A stretch of 63,745 nt of DNA from Paenibacillus senegalensis JC66 (GTDB lineage: Bacteria; Bacillota; Bacilli; Paenibacillales; NBRC-103111). The position numbers and the translations under genes are program-made. The notes under the pieces were generated by a model. It was not told the origin of the DNA. It searched no databases and saw only the letters and a program-made list of their open reading frames with translations. The stretch lies in the NCBI RefSeq assembly GCF_000285515.1, contig NZ_HE610966.1, positions 1 to 63,745 of the forward strand, in the 5' to 3' direction. Shown one piece after another: positions 21,382 through 29,152 of the stretch. Within the stretch, counting starts at the first letter, position 1. Every line of letters begins with the position of its first letter.

Positions 21382-22311
21382 TTATCGCAAGCCTTCAATC
21401 CACAGCCAGTAGAGGGCTGTGCCAAATAGAACTACAGAAGCGGCAAAACCCGCCCCCAGCCAATGATTCAAGAACGAGGTTTTGGCCCTTGTCTCGCTGC
21501 GGCCACTGGCTAGCGGGATCTTCCGCCAGTGTGCCAGAGCTTCCCTAGAGGAGGCAAATCCTCCCCGCCACGCTTTCCGCAAAAAGGCTTTGTAATTGGC
21601 AAGTCCCGGATTGCGCTCAAGTTCATCCTCCAGCAATTCCAAAGTACGATTTTGCGGAAGCAATTGGGGACCAAGCAGGCTATGTTTAGTCCCTGCCAGC
21701 TGGCAGCAGATGATAGCAAAGGAAAAAAGATCGTACTGCTCATCCGCCTTCCGGCTGCCAGCTCCCCATGAGCCCCGGTCATACCATTCGGTAAACTGCC
21801 TTACACCATTTCCAATTTCAGTAACTCCGCCAAAATCAATAAGCTCTACATCGCCATAAGCGGTCGTAATTAAGTTTTCCATCTTCAAATCGCCAAAGCA
21901 GTAGCCCATTTGATGCAGGCTAACAAGCTTGCGTAAAACATGAATTCCGATGATTCCTATCCACTCACTCCCATGCTGGCTTACAAAATGCAGAGGAGAA
22001 TCTCCGCGAAAATATTTCATCACATAGAAAGAGCTTACCTTGCCTGAAGACTCTGTATCATCGGCATCAATCAAATAACCTTTAAATTCTTTGCAGGAAT
22101 TGGACAGCTTGCGCACAATGTTTATTTCGGACTGCAGATCAACCGTGTTGGCGCCAAGCTTCAAAGCAAATCGCTTGCTGCCCTGACTGACTAAATAAAC
22201 TTTTCCGTTCGCGCCTTCACCCAGCTTGCGCTCAAACCGGTACTTGCGCCCGTTCCATTTCCCATGGATCGTATAGCCTGCTGGAAAATCTGGTTCAGAC
22301 CATATAGTCAC
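21382..22311 (-). CDS. membrane-anchored Ser/Thr protein kinase (YabT-like)
   Basis: Hanks-type kinase: glycine loop GEGANGKVYLV, ATP lysine in FALKLG, catalytic GDLKMENL (lysine kept, His-Arg of HRD replaced by Phe-Gly), and metal-binding LIDFGGV. A single C-terminal membrane segment (about 283-305) anchors it with the kinase inside, as in B. subtilis YabT, a septum-associated DNA-responsive sporulation kinase. GTG start at 22311 overlaps yabS by 17 nt. The non-RD motif suggests activity not controlled by activation-loop phosphorylation. Confidence 0.88.
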   Translation of the reverse strand: MTIWSEPDFPAGYTIHGKWNGRKYRFERKLGEGANGKVYLVSQGSKRFALKLGANTVDLQSEINIVRKLSNSCKEFKGYLIDADDTESSGKVSSFYVMKYFRGDSPLHFVSQHGSEWIGIIGIHVLRKLVSLHQMGYCFGDLKMENLITTAYGDVELIDFGGVTEIGNGVRQFTEWYDRGSWGAGSRKADEQYDLFSFAIICCQLAGTKHSLLGPQLLPQNRTLELLEDELERNPGLANYKAFLRKAWRGGFASSREALAHWRKIPLASGRSETRAKTSFLNHWLGAGFAASVVLFGTALYWLWIEGLR

Positions 22312-23068
22312 TTAACATCCCGCCTTCGTCAGGCAATGCGACAGAGGGGTTTCCCCTTTGCCATTGATCCGCTTCACTCAACCTTGGGCCACCCGCCTGA
22401 TATTGAAGCATATGGTTGATGACACTGAGCAGTGCAGGGCCAGTAGGCGTTGTTCCTTTCATGTTTAAGTTATAGAATAAATCCCGCATATTTGCAAGCT
22501 GCTGAGTCCATGGAACTTCCAGACTAACCTCCCTGCACCCTGACGGGTCTGGAAAACGGAAAACCGCCAGCTCGCTTACACCTTTTCGGGCTTGCAGGCT
22601 GAGCATAAGGTCTCTTGCCGCCAGCTTCACCGAGGCTATCTTAGGAAGCATGCTTGAACTGCAATCAATCAGTAAAGCCACCCTTAAATCAATCGATTCG
22701 GATAAACGGTCAATCACTTCAACCACCTGTCCCCTGCGCTCAGGATGAAGCTGTTCCACACTCGTCTGCGGTCCCATGATCTGGCGCAGCTCTTCATTAA
22801 CCATGTCCCGGATCGTATGTACGGCCGTTTTTCTTGTCATCATCTGCATGGTACCGGCGATCTGATGAGGCACCACCAAACGGCTCATTCCCCCTCCTGC
22901 CCTGGCTATATCGCTAATTTCCTGCCAGCCGGAGCCGCTCTCCCCCTCCGATCCGGTTATCCCTATGACATGAACAATAATTCCTTCCGCATATGCCTTT
23001 GCTGCTGCTGCAACCGGACTTGCGCCCACATTCGAACAGCCATCAGTCACTAGAATAATTTGGTTCAC
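22295..23068 (-). CDS. von Willebrand factor A domain protein (YabS-like)
   Basis: 257 residues. Two vWA-like segments: ILVTDGCSNVGASP at the very start and the MIDAS-type LIDCSSSML (DxSxS) at about 133-141. No signal peptide, so cytoplasmic. Shares an overlapping reading frame with the downstream kinase, as yabS-yabT in B. subtilis, which suggests they work together; biochemical role unknown. GTG start at 23068 after GGGGA. Confidence 0.8.
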   Translation of the reverse strand: MNQIILVTDGCSNVGASPVAAAAKAYAEGIIVHVIGITGSEGESGSGWQEISDIARAGGGMSRLVVPHQIAGTMQMMTRKTAVHTIRDMVNEELRQIMGPQTSVEQLHPERRGQVVEVIDRLSESIDLRVALLIDCSSSMLPKIASVKLAARDLMLSLQARKGVSELAVFRFPDPSGCREVSLEVPWTQQLANMRDLFYNLNMKGTTPTGPALLSVINHMLQYQAGGPRLSEADQWQRGNPSVALPDEGGMLSDYMV

Positions 23069-23234
23069 TAGGTTAGTCCCCTTTCGTGGCGTACCAGCAT
23101 ATTATGGCATTGTCATTCACACGCCCATTACCAATTATTGACTGCTTTTAACAGGGATATAACTTAGTATTTTACCTGAATTTCCGGTTACCCTTTGGAG
23201 CACGCCAGCTTGAATCAATTAAACCAAGCAAAAA

Positions 23235-23259
23235 AGCCCTGCTCTACTGGAGCAAGACT
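23235..23259 (-). terminator. intrinsic terminator after the spoIIE transcript
   Basis: Ten-bp stem with G-U pairs (AGTCTTGCTC / GAGCAGGGCT) and a TTTTT run on the minus strand, just after the small membrane gene at 23263. It closes the spoIIE transcript before yabS. Confidence 0.85.
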
Positions 23260-23262
23260 CCC

Positions 23263-23508
23263 TTATTCTCTCGCCTTCTGATGGCTCGGCGCTACCTGGA
23301 CAGCTGGCTCTCCCCCTTGCCTTTCACTTTTGGCTATATCCGTAACCCCTCCCGTCTGCAGCGAGCCTGAGAATACCAGCCCCAAAATGATTGCGGCGCT
23401 AACAGACAGCATCCCTAGTATCTTCAGCTTCTTCGTGCTGCCTGTGGCCATTAAATATAACCCGGCAGCTACCCAAACCGGAAGCGCCAATAAAAAGATC
23501 AGCTTCAT
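23263..23508 (-). CDS. small two-TM membrane protein of unknown function
   Basis: 81 residues, family not recognised. Hydrophobic segments at about 2-20 (KLIFLLALPVWVAAGLYLM) and 29-50 (LKILGMLSVSAAIILGLVF), then a polar tail rich in Gln, Glu and Ser. An almost full-length anti-16S sequence AAAGGAGGTGATG covers the start: the ATG at 23508 is only 2 nt from AGGAGG, so initiation may instead be at a CTG two codons later (8 nt). Lies 71 nt after spoIIE and before the shared terminator, so it is probably cotranscribed with spoIIE. Confidence 0.7.
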   Translation of the reverse strand: MKLIFLLALPVWVAAGLYLMATGSTKKLKILGMLSVSAAIILGLVFSGSLQTGGVTDIAKSERQGGEPAVQVAPSHQKARE

Positions 23509-23579
23509 CACCTCCTTTCCTCTTTATGAGCTATCGTCAATAATGATCGGCTGGTGGTTATCTAGCCTCTTGACCATTC

Positions 23580-26096
23580 TCAGCTCACCACCTTAGGCCG
23601 TTCGATCCGGGACACGCCAGGCCAGCTAAAGGTAGCCCACTCCGGCTGGTATCTGTCTATTTTAGCTACAATAACAGTCATATCATCTTCAATATCGCCA
23701 TCTTGGTATCGGACAATACGTTCCAGCAAGCAATCTGCCAATTCTTGCGGGTCTTCAACCTCCATTTCCTGCAAAATTCGTTTCATCCAGAGCTCTTTAT
23801 TGACCGTATATCCAGGAGCATCGTAGATTCCATCGCTCATCATCACCAAAATATCACCCGGCTTTAAAGAAGCGCTAATTAAATCAACATCAATTTCCTG
23901 AAGAATACCTACCGGCAAATTGTTGGCCATTATTGGAATAATCTCCTTCCCTCTCTTGATGAAGCTCGGTGTGGAGCCGATTTTCATAAATGTAGTATGA
24001 GCGGTATACAAATCTATAATTGCCATATCTACGGTAGCAAAAATTTCATCGGGGGAGCGAAGCATCAACACCGAATTGACAGACTTGATCGCCAGCTTCT
24101 CATCCATACCCGACTGCAGCAGCTGCTGCAAAATATTCAGTGCTGTGCTGCTTTCCGCCCGGGCTCTTTCCCCATTGCCCATTCCATCGCTCAGGGCGAC
24201 AGCAAATTTACCGCTTCCCAGCTCCACTGCGCTAAAGCTATCTCCGGATAACAGATCTCCTCCTTTGGCTGCACCGGCTATTCCTGTAGAGACCTCAAAC
24301 TCTTTGGCCGAAGCGAATAGGACCGTGTAATAATCGTTACCGCTTTCATTTGGCTTCTCCCATTTCACTGCAATATTTTCCCCGATAATGTCCGTTAACA
24401 AAGGCGCTACAATTTTACGGCATTCATCGTACCCCTTTCGATATTGATGGACGACTTCAATTTCTACATTCCCCTCCTCCAGGTTTATGATCTCTATGCT
24501 ATGAATGGATAAGCCCAGCTCCTCCAAGGCACTGCGGATTTGTTCCTCCTGCAGGAACAGTTCCTGTCCTTCTCTCTTGATCTCCTTGGCCAAATCCTCC
24601 ATGACCTGGGAGACTCCGGTCAATTGGTCGGCGACTAGCTGGCGGCTCTCCAAAATTTGCTTCTTCCAATGCATGTTATGACGGTGAATCTGATATTCCT
24701 GCACCATCGTGTTCATCACTTTTTCGTTTTTGATGCAGGCTCGTGACCATTCCTTGGGAATGTCCTTTCTGGCGGGAACCTGATCACTGGCGATCGCGTT
24801 CATCATTTCTGTCATAAAGGCCCAGGTCCTGTCCGTATCTCTGCCCCAGCACATGTCGCGTTTGCCGCAATTCCCGCAAAATTTATTTGCAGCCAACTGA
24901 ACGAACTGCTCGACCTCCCCGTCCCGGTTCATTGCATAGCCTTCGGAGGTTAACTGTTTAAAGCTACTGGAGAGCTGGCGAAACACTTCCGAGAACTGCC
25001 GTACTCTCTCCGCAGTAATATCGCGTACTCTTTTCGCATAATCATAATGTGACTTCATATTTTCCTGAGTTCCGGGAACATAAATGGCTAGCGTCTGAAT
25101 TACACTTCGCGGGGTTAATAGAAATAATAGAACTGCGGCTAGTGATTCCCATGTCGATGCCATTACCGTGGACTGGCTTCCAATATAAATAGAGAGTATA
25201 GAGGAACCAATCAGCATTCCCAGAGCTACAGCCAGACGATTGCCTTCCTTCATCAAGCCTGCAAGCATTCCGGCAAAGGCTAGCAAACTCATTTGATAGA
25301 TAGCATTAACATCAGCAAGACTAAGGATCAAGCCGGTAATCACACCTACCGATGCCCCGAGAGGCGCCCCGCCAACTAACGCAAATAACAGAATCAAGTA
25401 ACGGGATAGCACATGTTCTACGGTCACATCGCCAATAACCCAACCTACGGTTCCTGTCATCACCGAAGCCAGCAAAATAATTAAGCAAATGATTTCCTCA
25501 TTCCGGAGACTATGCTTTTTCCTCGCCATCGTAAATACCGGCACAGCCTGGACGAAAATAAGGGTAAGGATAAGAGCCAATATGGCTTCAATCCCCGTCA
25601 TCATTAAGGTATACCAGCTGACATTAGCGGCTACTAAATGTGAGAACAGCTTCACTGAAAAGCTTGTAAAGGCTACCAGAAGAGGAACATAGGACAGGTC
25701 TGCCTTTTCAAATTTCTCCAAACCTTTCTGCAGCAGCAGAAACACTACCATCTGAGCGACAATGAATCCTGGCTGGCCATGGGTAGAAAGCAAGCTGCCG
25801 GCACAGAGGGCTAAACCGACCCAGTGGAGCATATCTTTACGTACATAATAGAAAACTGCAAAGTAGGCAATAGCAAAAGGTGAGAGCTCATCCAAGATCG
25901 TCGCCCTGCCGAGCAAGAAGGCAATCCCGATAAGCAGGATGGTCCAGCGCTTGACCAGCCACGCCTGCACCACGCGATTCTCCGAAAGCTTCTTATTCAT
26001 TCCGCCTTCCTGTACCTGCCGAGTAAGAGCCGACCATTGACGCTTCCACCAATGGCCGTTTTGAACATTCACATTTGCTTTCGTTTCTTTCTGCAT
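23580..26096 (-). CDS. spoIIE: stage II sporulation protein E, PP2C phosphatase
   Basis: Dephosphorylates SpoIIAA to release sigma-F in the forespore and interacts with FtsZ during polar septation. 838 residues: cytoplasmic N-terminus, about ten membrane segments (50-330), a central regulatory/oligomerisation region (340-590, with a CGNCGKRDMC cysteine pair), and the C-terminal PPM/PP2C domain (600-820) with LLSGDSFSAVELG, ALSDGMGNGERA, LVMMSDGIYDAPG and DDMTVIVAKI. ATG 26096 after AGGTGG. Expressed from a Spo0A-type promoter (26134-26166). Confidence 0.97.
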   Translation of the reverse strand: MQKETKANVNVQNGHWWKRQWSALTRQVQEGGMNKKLSENRVVQAWLVKRWTILLIGIAFLLGRATILDELSPFAIAYFAVFYYVRKDMLHWVGLALCAGSLLSTHGQPGFIVAQMVVFLLLQKGLEKFEKADLSYVPLLVAFTSFSVKLFSHLVAANVSWYTLMMTGIEAILALILTLIFVQAVPVFTMARKKHSLRNEEIICLIILLASVMTGTVGWVIGDVTVEHVLSRYLILLFALVGGAPLGASVGVITGLILSLADVNAIYQMSLLAFAGMLAGLMKEGNRLAVALGMLIGSSILSIYIGSQSTVMASTWESLAAVLLFLLTPRSVIQTLAIYVPGTQENMKSHYDYAKRVRDITAERVRQFSEVFRQLSSSFKQLTSEGYAMNRDGEVEQFVQLAANKFCGNCGKRDMCWGRDTDRTWAFMTEMMNAIASDQVPARKDIPKEWSRACIKNEKVMNTMVQEYQIHRHNMHWKKQILESRQLVADQLTGVSQVMEDLAKEIKREGQELFLQEEQIRSALEELGLSIHSIEIINLEEGNVEIEVVHQYRKGYDECRKIVAPLLTDIIGENIAVKWEKPNESGNDYYTVLFASAKEFEVSTGIAGAAKGGDLLSGDSFSAVELGSGKFAVALSDGMGNGERARAESSTALNILQQLLQSGMDEKLAIKSVNSVLMLRSPDEIFATVDMAIIDLYTAHTTFMKIGSTPSFIKRGKEIIPIMANNLPVGILQEIDVDLISASLKPGDILVMMSDGIYDAPGYTVNKELWMKRILQEMEVEDPQELADCLLERIVRYQDGDIEDDMTVIVAKIDRYQPEWATFSWPGVSRIERPKVVS

Positions 26097-26133
26097 CTAT
26101 GCGCACCACCTAACCCGTTTTCTTGTGCTCCTA

Positions 26134-26199
26134 ATTATATAGAGTGCCCGGCAGGAAGTTTGTCAGAATGCGGTGCCGGATTAAAAGAAATTTCCGACA
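26134..26199 (-). promoter_or_regulatory. Spo0A-type sigma-A promoter of spoIIE
   Basis: Minus-strand CTGACA (26161-26166) and TATAAT (26134-26139) are separated by 21 bp, the same abnormal spacing as in the B. subtilis spoIIE promoter, which needs Spo0A~P. A 0A-box-like TGTCGGA lies at 26193-26199, and the -35 itself reads as a reversed TGTCAGA box. Confidence 0.7.
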
Positions 26200-26353
26200 A
26201 GCAATCAGTGTTCATTCTCTTTTATCTGCGAAAAACTACAGCGCCCTCCCTATAGTTCGATTGGTTTTGGGCTACCATTCCCGGTGAGGCGACAAGAGAG
26301 TAGAGACGAATTCGTCCCTTCCTGTCGATTCAGCCAATAATTTCTAAGAAAAA

Positions 26354-26535
26354 AAGTTAGTGGAGGTAGAGAGCGTGTTCGGTCACCTCAAGGGCAGCCG
26401 GGTCGTTCCGGCGGTTCTTTTTACGGGGGCTGAACAAGGTTCACACCGAGCTAGGCATTGTGACTTTGGCCCCCAATCTACTGAAAATGGCAGGCATCCG
26501 CCGCGCTACCTTCCCTTCCTACAAAAACAGGCACA
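26354..26535 (+). pseudogene. C-terminal remnant of an IS1182-type DDE transposase
   Basis: Plus-strand translation gives VEVESVFGHLKG, then after a one-base frame change near 26402 FRRFFLRGLNKVHTELG and GIVTLAPNLLKMAGIRR. This is the usual end of IS1182/IS5-like transposases, around the C-terminal catalytic Glu. The N-terminal two thirds are absent, stops lie just upstream, and I cannot define terminal repeats, so it is a dead fragment in the spoIIE-yabR gap. Confidence 0.75.
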
Positions 26536-26538
26536 TAA

Positions 26539-26580
26539 AAAGGCCTGGCGGAAAACCTTACGTTTTCCCGCTCGGCCTTT
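26539..26580 (-). terminator. long imperfect hairpin, probable terminator
   Basis: Arms AAAGGCC...GGAAAAC and GTTTTCC...GGCCTTT form a long hairpin; on the minus strand it is followed by TTTTTATG. Either a second terminator for yabR or a leftover of the IS element. Confidence 0.55.
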
Positions 26581-26623
26581 AGGGACTTATTGGACAGCCT
26601 CTTTTTGCTCAATACATACAAAA

Positions 26624-26647
26624 CCGCAAATCAATGTCGATTTGCGG
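26624..26647 (-). terminator. intrinsic terminator of yabR
   Basis: Perfect 9-bp stem CCGCAAATC / GATTTGCGG with a 6-nt loop and TTTTG on the minus strand, 18 nt after the yabR stop. Confidence 0.8.
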
Positions 26648-26664
26648 CAAGAAAAGAACTTATA

Positions 26665-27138
26665 TTAATCGCGTCTAGCGCCTCTGCCTCCGCGTTTAGA
26701 ATCCGTATTCTTCTTGAGAGACGAGATACGTTCTTCGCTATCTTTAAGGAATCGGCTCATTTTGTCCTCAAAGGACGTTTTACCCATGGGAGGTTTAAAT
26801 GGGCGTCCCCCTCGATCCCCACGATTGAAGCCACCGCCACCTTCTCTTCTTTCGAATCCACCTTGGCGTGGTGGTCTAGGAGGGCGTTCAGCGGTAGGAG
26901 GTTTGTCAACCGCTTGTTTAATGGATAGACCGATCTTGCCATCTTTGTCTACATTGATCACTTTCACCAGAACCTTATCTTCCAGCTTCAGATGATCATT
27001 TACATCTTTAACATAGTTATCGGCTATCTCCGAGATGTGAACGAGGCCGGTTCCTCCCTCTGGCAGCTCAACGAATGCGCCAAAGTGAGTAATTCCCGTC
27101 ACCTTTCCTTCTAACTTGGTGCCCACTTCAATTGCCAT
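26665..27138 (-). CDS. S1-domain RNA-binding protein (YabR-like)
   Basis: 157 residues. One S1 domain (about 1-75: GTKLEGKVTGITHFGAFVEL ... GLVHISEIADNYVKD ... KIGLSIKQA) followed by a basic, glycine/arginine-rich tail (GGFERREGGGGFNRGDRGGR) typical of RNA-binding proteins and a final KRGGRGARRD. Related to the general stress protein 13 / polynucleotide phosphorylase S1 fold; target RNA unknown. ATG 27138 with GGGAGG upstream. Confidence 0.88.
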   Translation of the reverse strand: MAIEVGTKLEGKVTGITHFGAFVELPEGGTGLVHISEIADNYVKDVNDHLKLEDKVLVKVINVDKDGKIGLSIKQAVDKPPTAERPPRPPRQGGFERREGGGGFNRGDRGGRPFKPPMGKTSFEDKMSRFLKDSEERISSLKKNTDSKRGGRGARRD

Positions 27139-27229
27139 AAATGATTGAGTTCCTCCCTTAAAAAATTCAAAAAAGACTGGCTATGGAGATTATACATGAT
27201 GCTTGAAAAGAGGTCAACAAGGCGTTTGC

Positions 27230-27556
27230 CTAGGGGGAAGGAGAACTTACGTCAAACACAATTTCCCCTTCTCGGGCGACCTGGAAATTCTTCCGGGCCT
27301 TCTCTTCCTGATACTCCGGATCGTTCAGACGAGCAAGTTCTTTTCTTGCCTCTTCATTGAGCTTACTTACTTCGGCAAGCCGGGCTTCCAGTTCTTCCAG
27401 CTTAACGGATTTCTCGTTCAAATAGTCCATTTGATCCCATACTGTTACCCCAGCCCATATCATTACACAGAAAACAGCGATCATCAACAGTCTCATTCGT
27501 CGACGAGCGCCCACTGCAGTATTGGTGTTCTTGGTTGTTTTTTTAACCTGCGCCAT
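27230..27556 (-). CDS. divIC: cell division protein DivIC/FtsB
   Basis: Bitopic septal protein that partners FtsL and DivIB. 108 residues: basic cytoplasmic N-terminus with RRRMR, one membrane segment (about 22-42, LLMIAVFCVMIWAGVTVW), then a leucine-zipper coiled coil (48-90) outside. ATG 27556, 11 nt after AGGAGG. Sits between yabQ and yabR, the conserved Bacillales location. Confidence 0.93.
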   Translation of the reverse strand: MAQVKKTTKNTNTAVGARRRMRLLMIAVFCVMIWAGVTVWDQMDYLNEKSVKLEELEARLAEVSKLNEEARKELARLNDPEYQEEKARKNFQVAREGEIVFDVSSPSP

Positions 27557-27571
27557 GGAATTGAGATCCTC

Positions 27572-28150
27572 CTATTTCTTTGCAAACCATTGATGAACGA
27601 GTGCACGGACGCTTTTCCAGCCATTTATCAACCATGACGGCCAACGAATTTGCCGCCATAGGAATTTAACCGGTTTTCCGAACAGATAAAATACAGGATA
27701 CAGTAATTGTAGCACAATTTTGTACACGAACAAAGCAAATGCAGCCAAGAAGCTTATAAGTAATAGTAAACCCTTATACAACAAACGAATCGGCTTCACA
27801 ATGAACAGATGGATGACTTTTTCCCCGAGCTCAAGCAGCCAGTTAAATACTTTAAGGACAAAGTGGATCGCTTTAACCGTACCTACCCTTAAAAACAACC
27901 AATAAAAAGTAGCTCCCGCGAACAAACCTATAAAGACAAATAACCTTAGCTGCCCTTGATTGCTTGTATACAGCATTTGAAAGACAAGCAATGTAGCCAG
28001 GACCCAATATACGAGATCCAAAATAGCGACAGCCCAGCGCGGAACCCGCAACTGCCCAGTCAGTATGCGGTAGACATCGAATAATATGCCCATTCCCGTC
28101 CCGCTGGCAAACATTACGCCCATGGTTAGAAACTGAACGTGTAGGGTCAC
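27572..28150 (-). CDS. yabQ: spore cortex assembly membrane protein YabQ
   Basis: 192 residues with four to five membrane segments (about 5-25, 38-60, 68-88, 125-160) and a basic C-terminus. In B. subtilis YabQ is a sigma-E-dependent protein of the outer forespore membrane needed for cortex formation. GTG start at 28150 overlaps the yabP stop (GTGA), indicating coupled translation with yabP. Confidence 0.9.
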   Translation of the reverse strand: MTLHVQFLTMGVMFASGTGMGILFDVYRILTGQLRVPRWAVAILDLVYWVLATLLVFQMLYTSNQGQLRLFVFIGLFAGATFYWLFLRVGTVKAIHFVLKVFNWLLELGEKVIHLFIVKPIRLLYKGLLLLISFLAAFALFVYKIVLQLLYPVFYLFGKPVKFLWRQIRWPSWLINGWKSVRALVHQWFAKK

Positions 28151-28428
28151 TTGAACAGTTTACCGAATAACCCTTTGGTTTTTGTCTGGGAAGTGGAATC
28201 TAGATATTCCATGGAATGGACGAGTCCTTCAATGGCTACAAGCCCCTGTTCCAGGCTCAGGTTTTTGATATGGAGATTCTGCCCCTTAATCGCCAGGAAG
28301 CCGCATTCGGTTTCCAACAAGAACTCTTCGCTATCAAAGCTTTCTACATTCAGCACGCCTGAGATTTCCATTAACTTACGATTCAGCATTTTGACTTCTT
28401 GCCGTTTTACTTTACCTTGGTCCACCAT
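28147..28428 (-). CDS. yabP: sporulation protein YabP
   Basis: 93-residue soluble protein of the YabP/YqfC family, found only in spore formers; the family signature is the ISGVLNVESFDSEEFLLET and LAIKGQNLHIKNLSLEQG region. Required for spore formation in B. subtilis, mechanism unknown. ATG 28428 after GGGAGG. It follows a terminator, so yabP-yabQ-divIC(-yabR) starts a new transcript; I could not find a convincing sigma-E promoter. Confidence 0.92.
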   Translation of the reverse strand: MVDQGKVKRQEVKMLNRKLMEISGVLNVESFDSEEFLLETECGFLAIKGQNLHIKNLSLEQGLVAIEGLVHSMEYLDSTSQTKTKGLFGKLFK

Positions 28429-28493
28429 GGCATGTACCCCTCCCTTTTATCATTACCATATGGGGGGATGTCCGAATTTAGAACCAAGGGAGG

Positions 28494-28526
28494 AAAAAGA
28501 GACTAAATGATGCTTAGTCTCTTTTT
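28494..28526 (-). terminator. terminator between rqcP and yabP (likely bidirectional)
   Basis: Perfect 13-bp stem AAAAAGAGACTAA / TTAGTCTCTTTTT with a 7-nt loop, T-rich on both exits. Ends the yabN-hup-rqcP transcript. Confidence 0.9.
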
Positions 28527-28548
28527 CTGCAAGTTGCATATGTGTGTA

Positions 28549-28797
28549 TTAGTCCTCGCGCAGTAAGGTATACATTTGAACTGCGTCTTCCTTGCGGGTG
28601 GATTCAGTCAGCTGCTCTATTCTGACGGTCACCTGCTTTTGACCAAACTGAATCGTCAGCTCATCTCCAACCTTAACCGTGCTGCTCGCTTTAGCTTCCC
28701 GGCCATTCAGCCACACTCTTCCCTGATCTGAAACATCCTTCGCAACCGTGCGACGCTTAATCAGCCGGGAAAGCTTAAGAAACTTGTCAAGCCGCAT
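28549..28797 (-). CDS. rqcP: S4-domain ribosome quality control factor RqcP (YabO/Hsp15 family)
   Basis: 82 residues, almost entirely an S4 RNA-binding domain (MRLDKFLKLSRLIKRRTVAK ... VWLNGREAKASSTVKVGDEL). In B. subtilis RqcP works with RqcH on stalled 50S subunits to add alanine tails. ATG follows the hup stop directly (TAAATG), so the two are coupled. Confidence 0.92.
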   Translation of the reverse strand: MRLDKFLKLSRLIKRRTVAKDVSDQGRVWLNGREAKASSTVKVGDELTIQFGQKQVTVRIEQLTESTRKEDAVQMYTLLRED

Positions 28798-29070
28798 TTA
28801 TTTTACGGCTTCTTTGAGCTTATTGCCTGCCTTGAATGCAGGTACGATGGATTCAGGGATCGTAATTTCCTTACCTGTTTGCGGGTTGCGACCGGTACGG
28901 CCGGAGCGCTTGCGGGTTTCGAAAGTGCCAAAACCGATCAGCTGTACTTTCTCCCCGGCAGAAAGGGCATCCGTAATTTCGCCGAGAAAACCGTTAAGAA
29001 CACTCTCTACATCCTTCTTGGACATTCCGCTTTTGCTAGCAATGTTATTTACCAAATCCGTTTTATTCAT
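28798..29070 (-). CDS. hup: DNA-binding protein HU
   Basis: Nucleoid protein that bends DNA as a dimer. 90 residues, the standard HU length: MNKTDLVNNIASKSGMSKKD, the conserved GFGTFETRKRSGRTGRNP arm, and FKAGNKLKEAVK at the end. ATG 29070 after AGGAGG. Placed between yabN and rqcP; B. subtilis keeps its main HU gene (hbs) elsewhere, while a yabN-hup-yabO order is common in Paenibacillaceae and clostridia. Confidence 0.96.
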   Translation of the reverse strand: MNKTDLVNNIASKSGMSKKDVESVLNGFLGEITDALSAGEKVQLIGFGTFETRKRSGRTGRNPQTGKEITIPESIVPAFKAGNKLKEAVK

Positions 29071-29152
29071 GATAAGTACCTCCTAGATTTCGTCTGAATT
29101 CTTTCCAGAGCATGAAAATACTATTCTTTGTTGAGACGGAAAATCCTTCTGC

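Noticed and set aside
26200-26664. tRNA genes upstream of spoIIE, as in B. subtilis.
   Set aside because: No cloverleaf or TTCGANNC T-arm with matching acceptor stem can be found on either strand; the gap holds an IS remnant instead.
28429-28493. sigma-E promoter for yabP (CATATGGT near 28461).
   Set aside because: Only five of eight -10 positions match and there is no fitting -35 at 13-15 bp.
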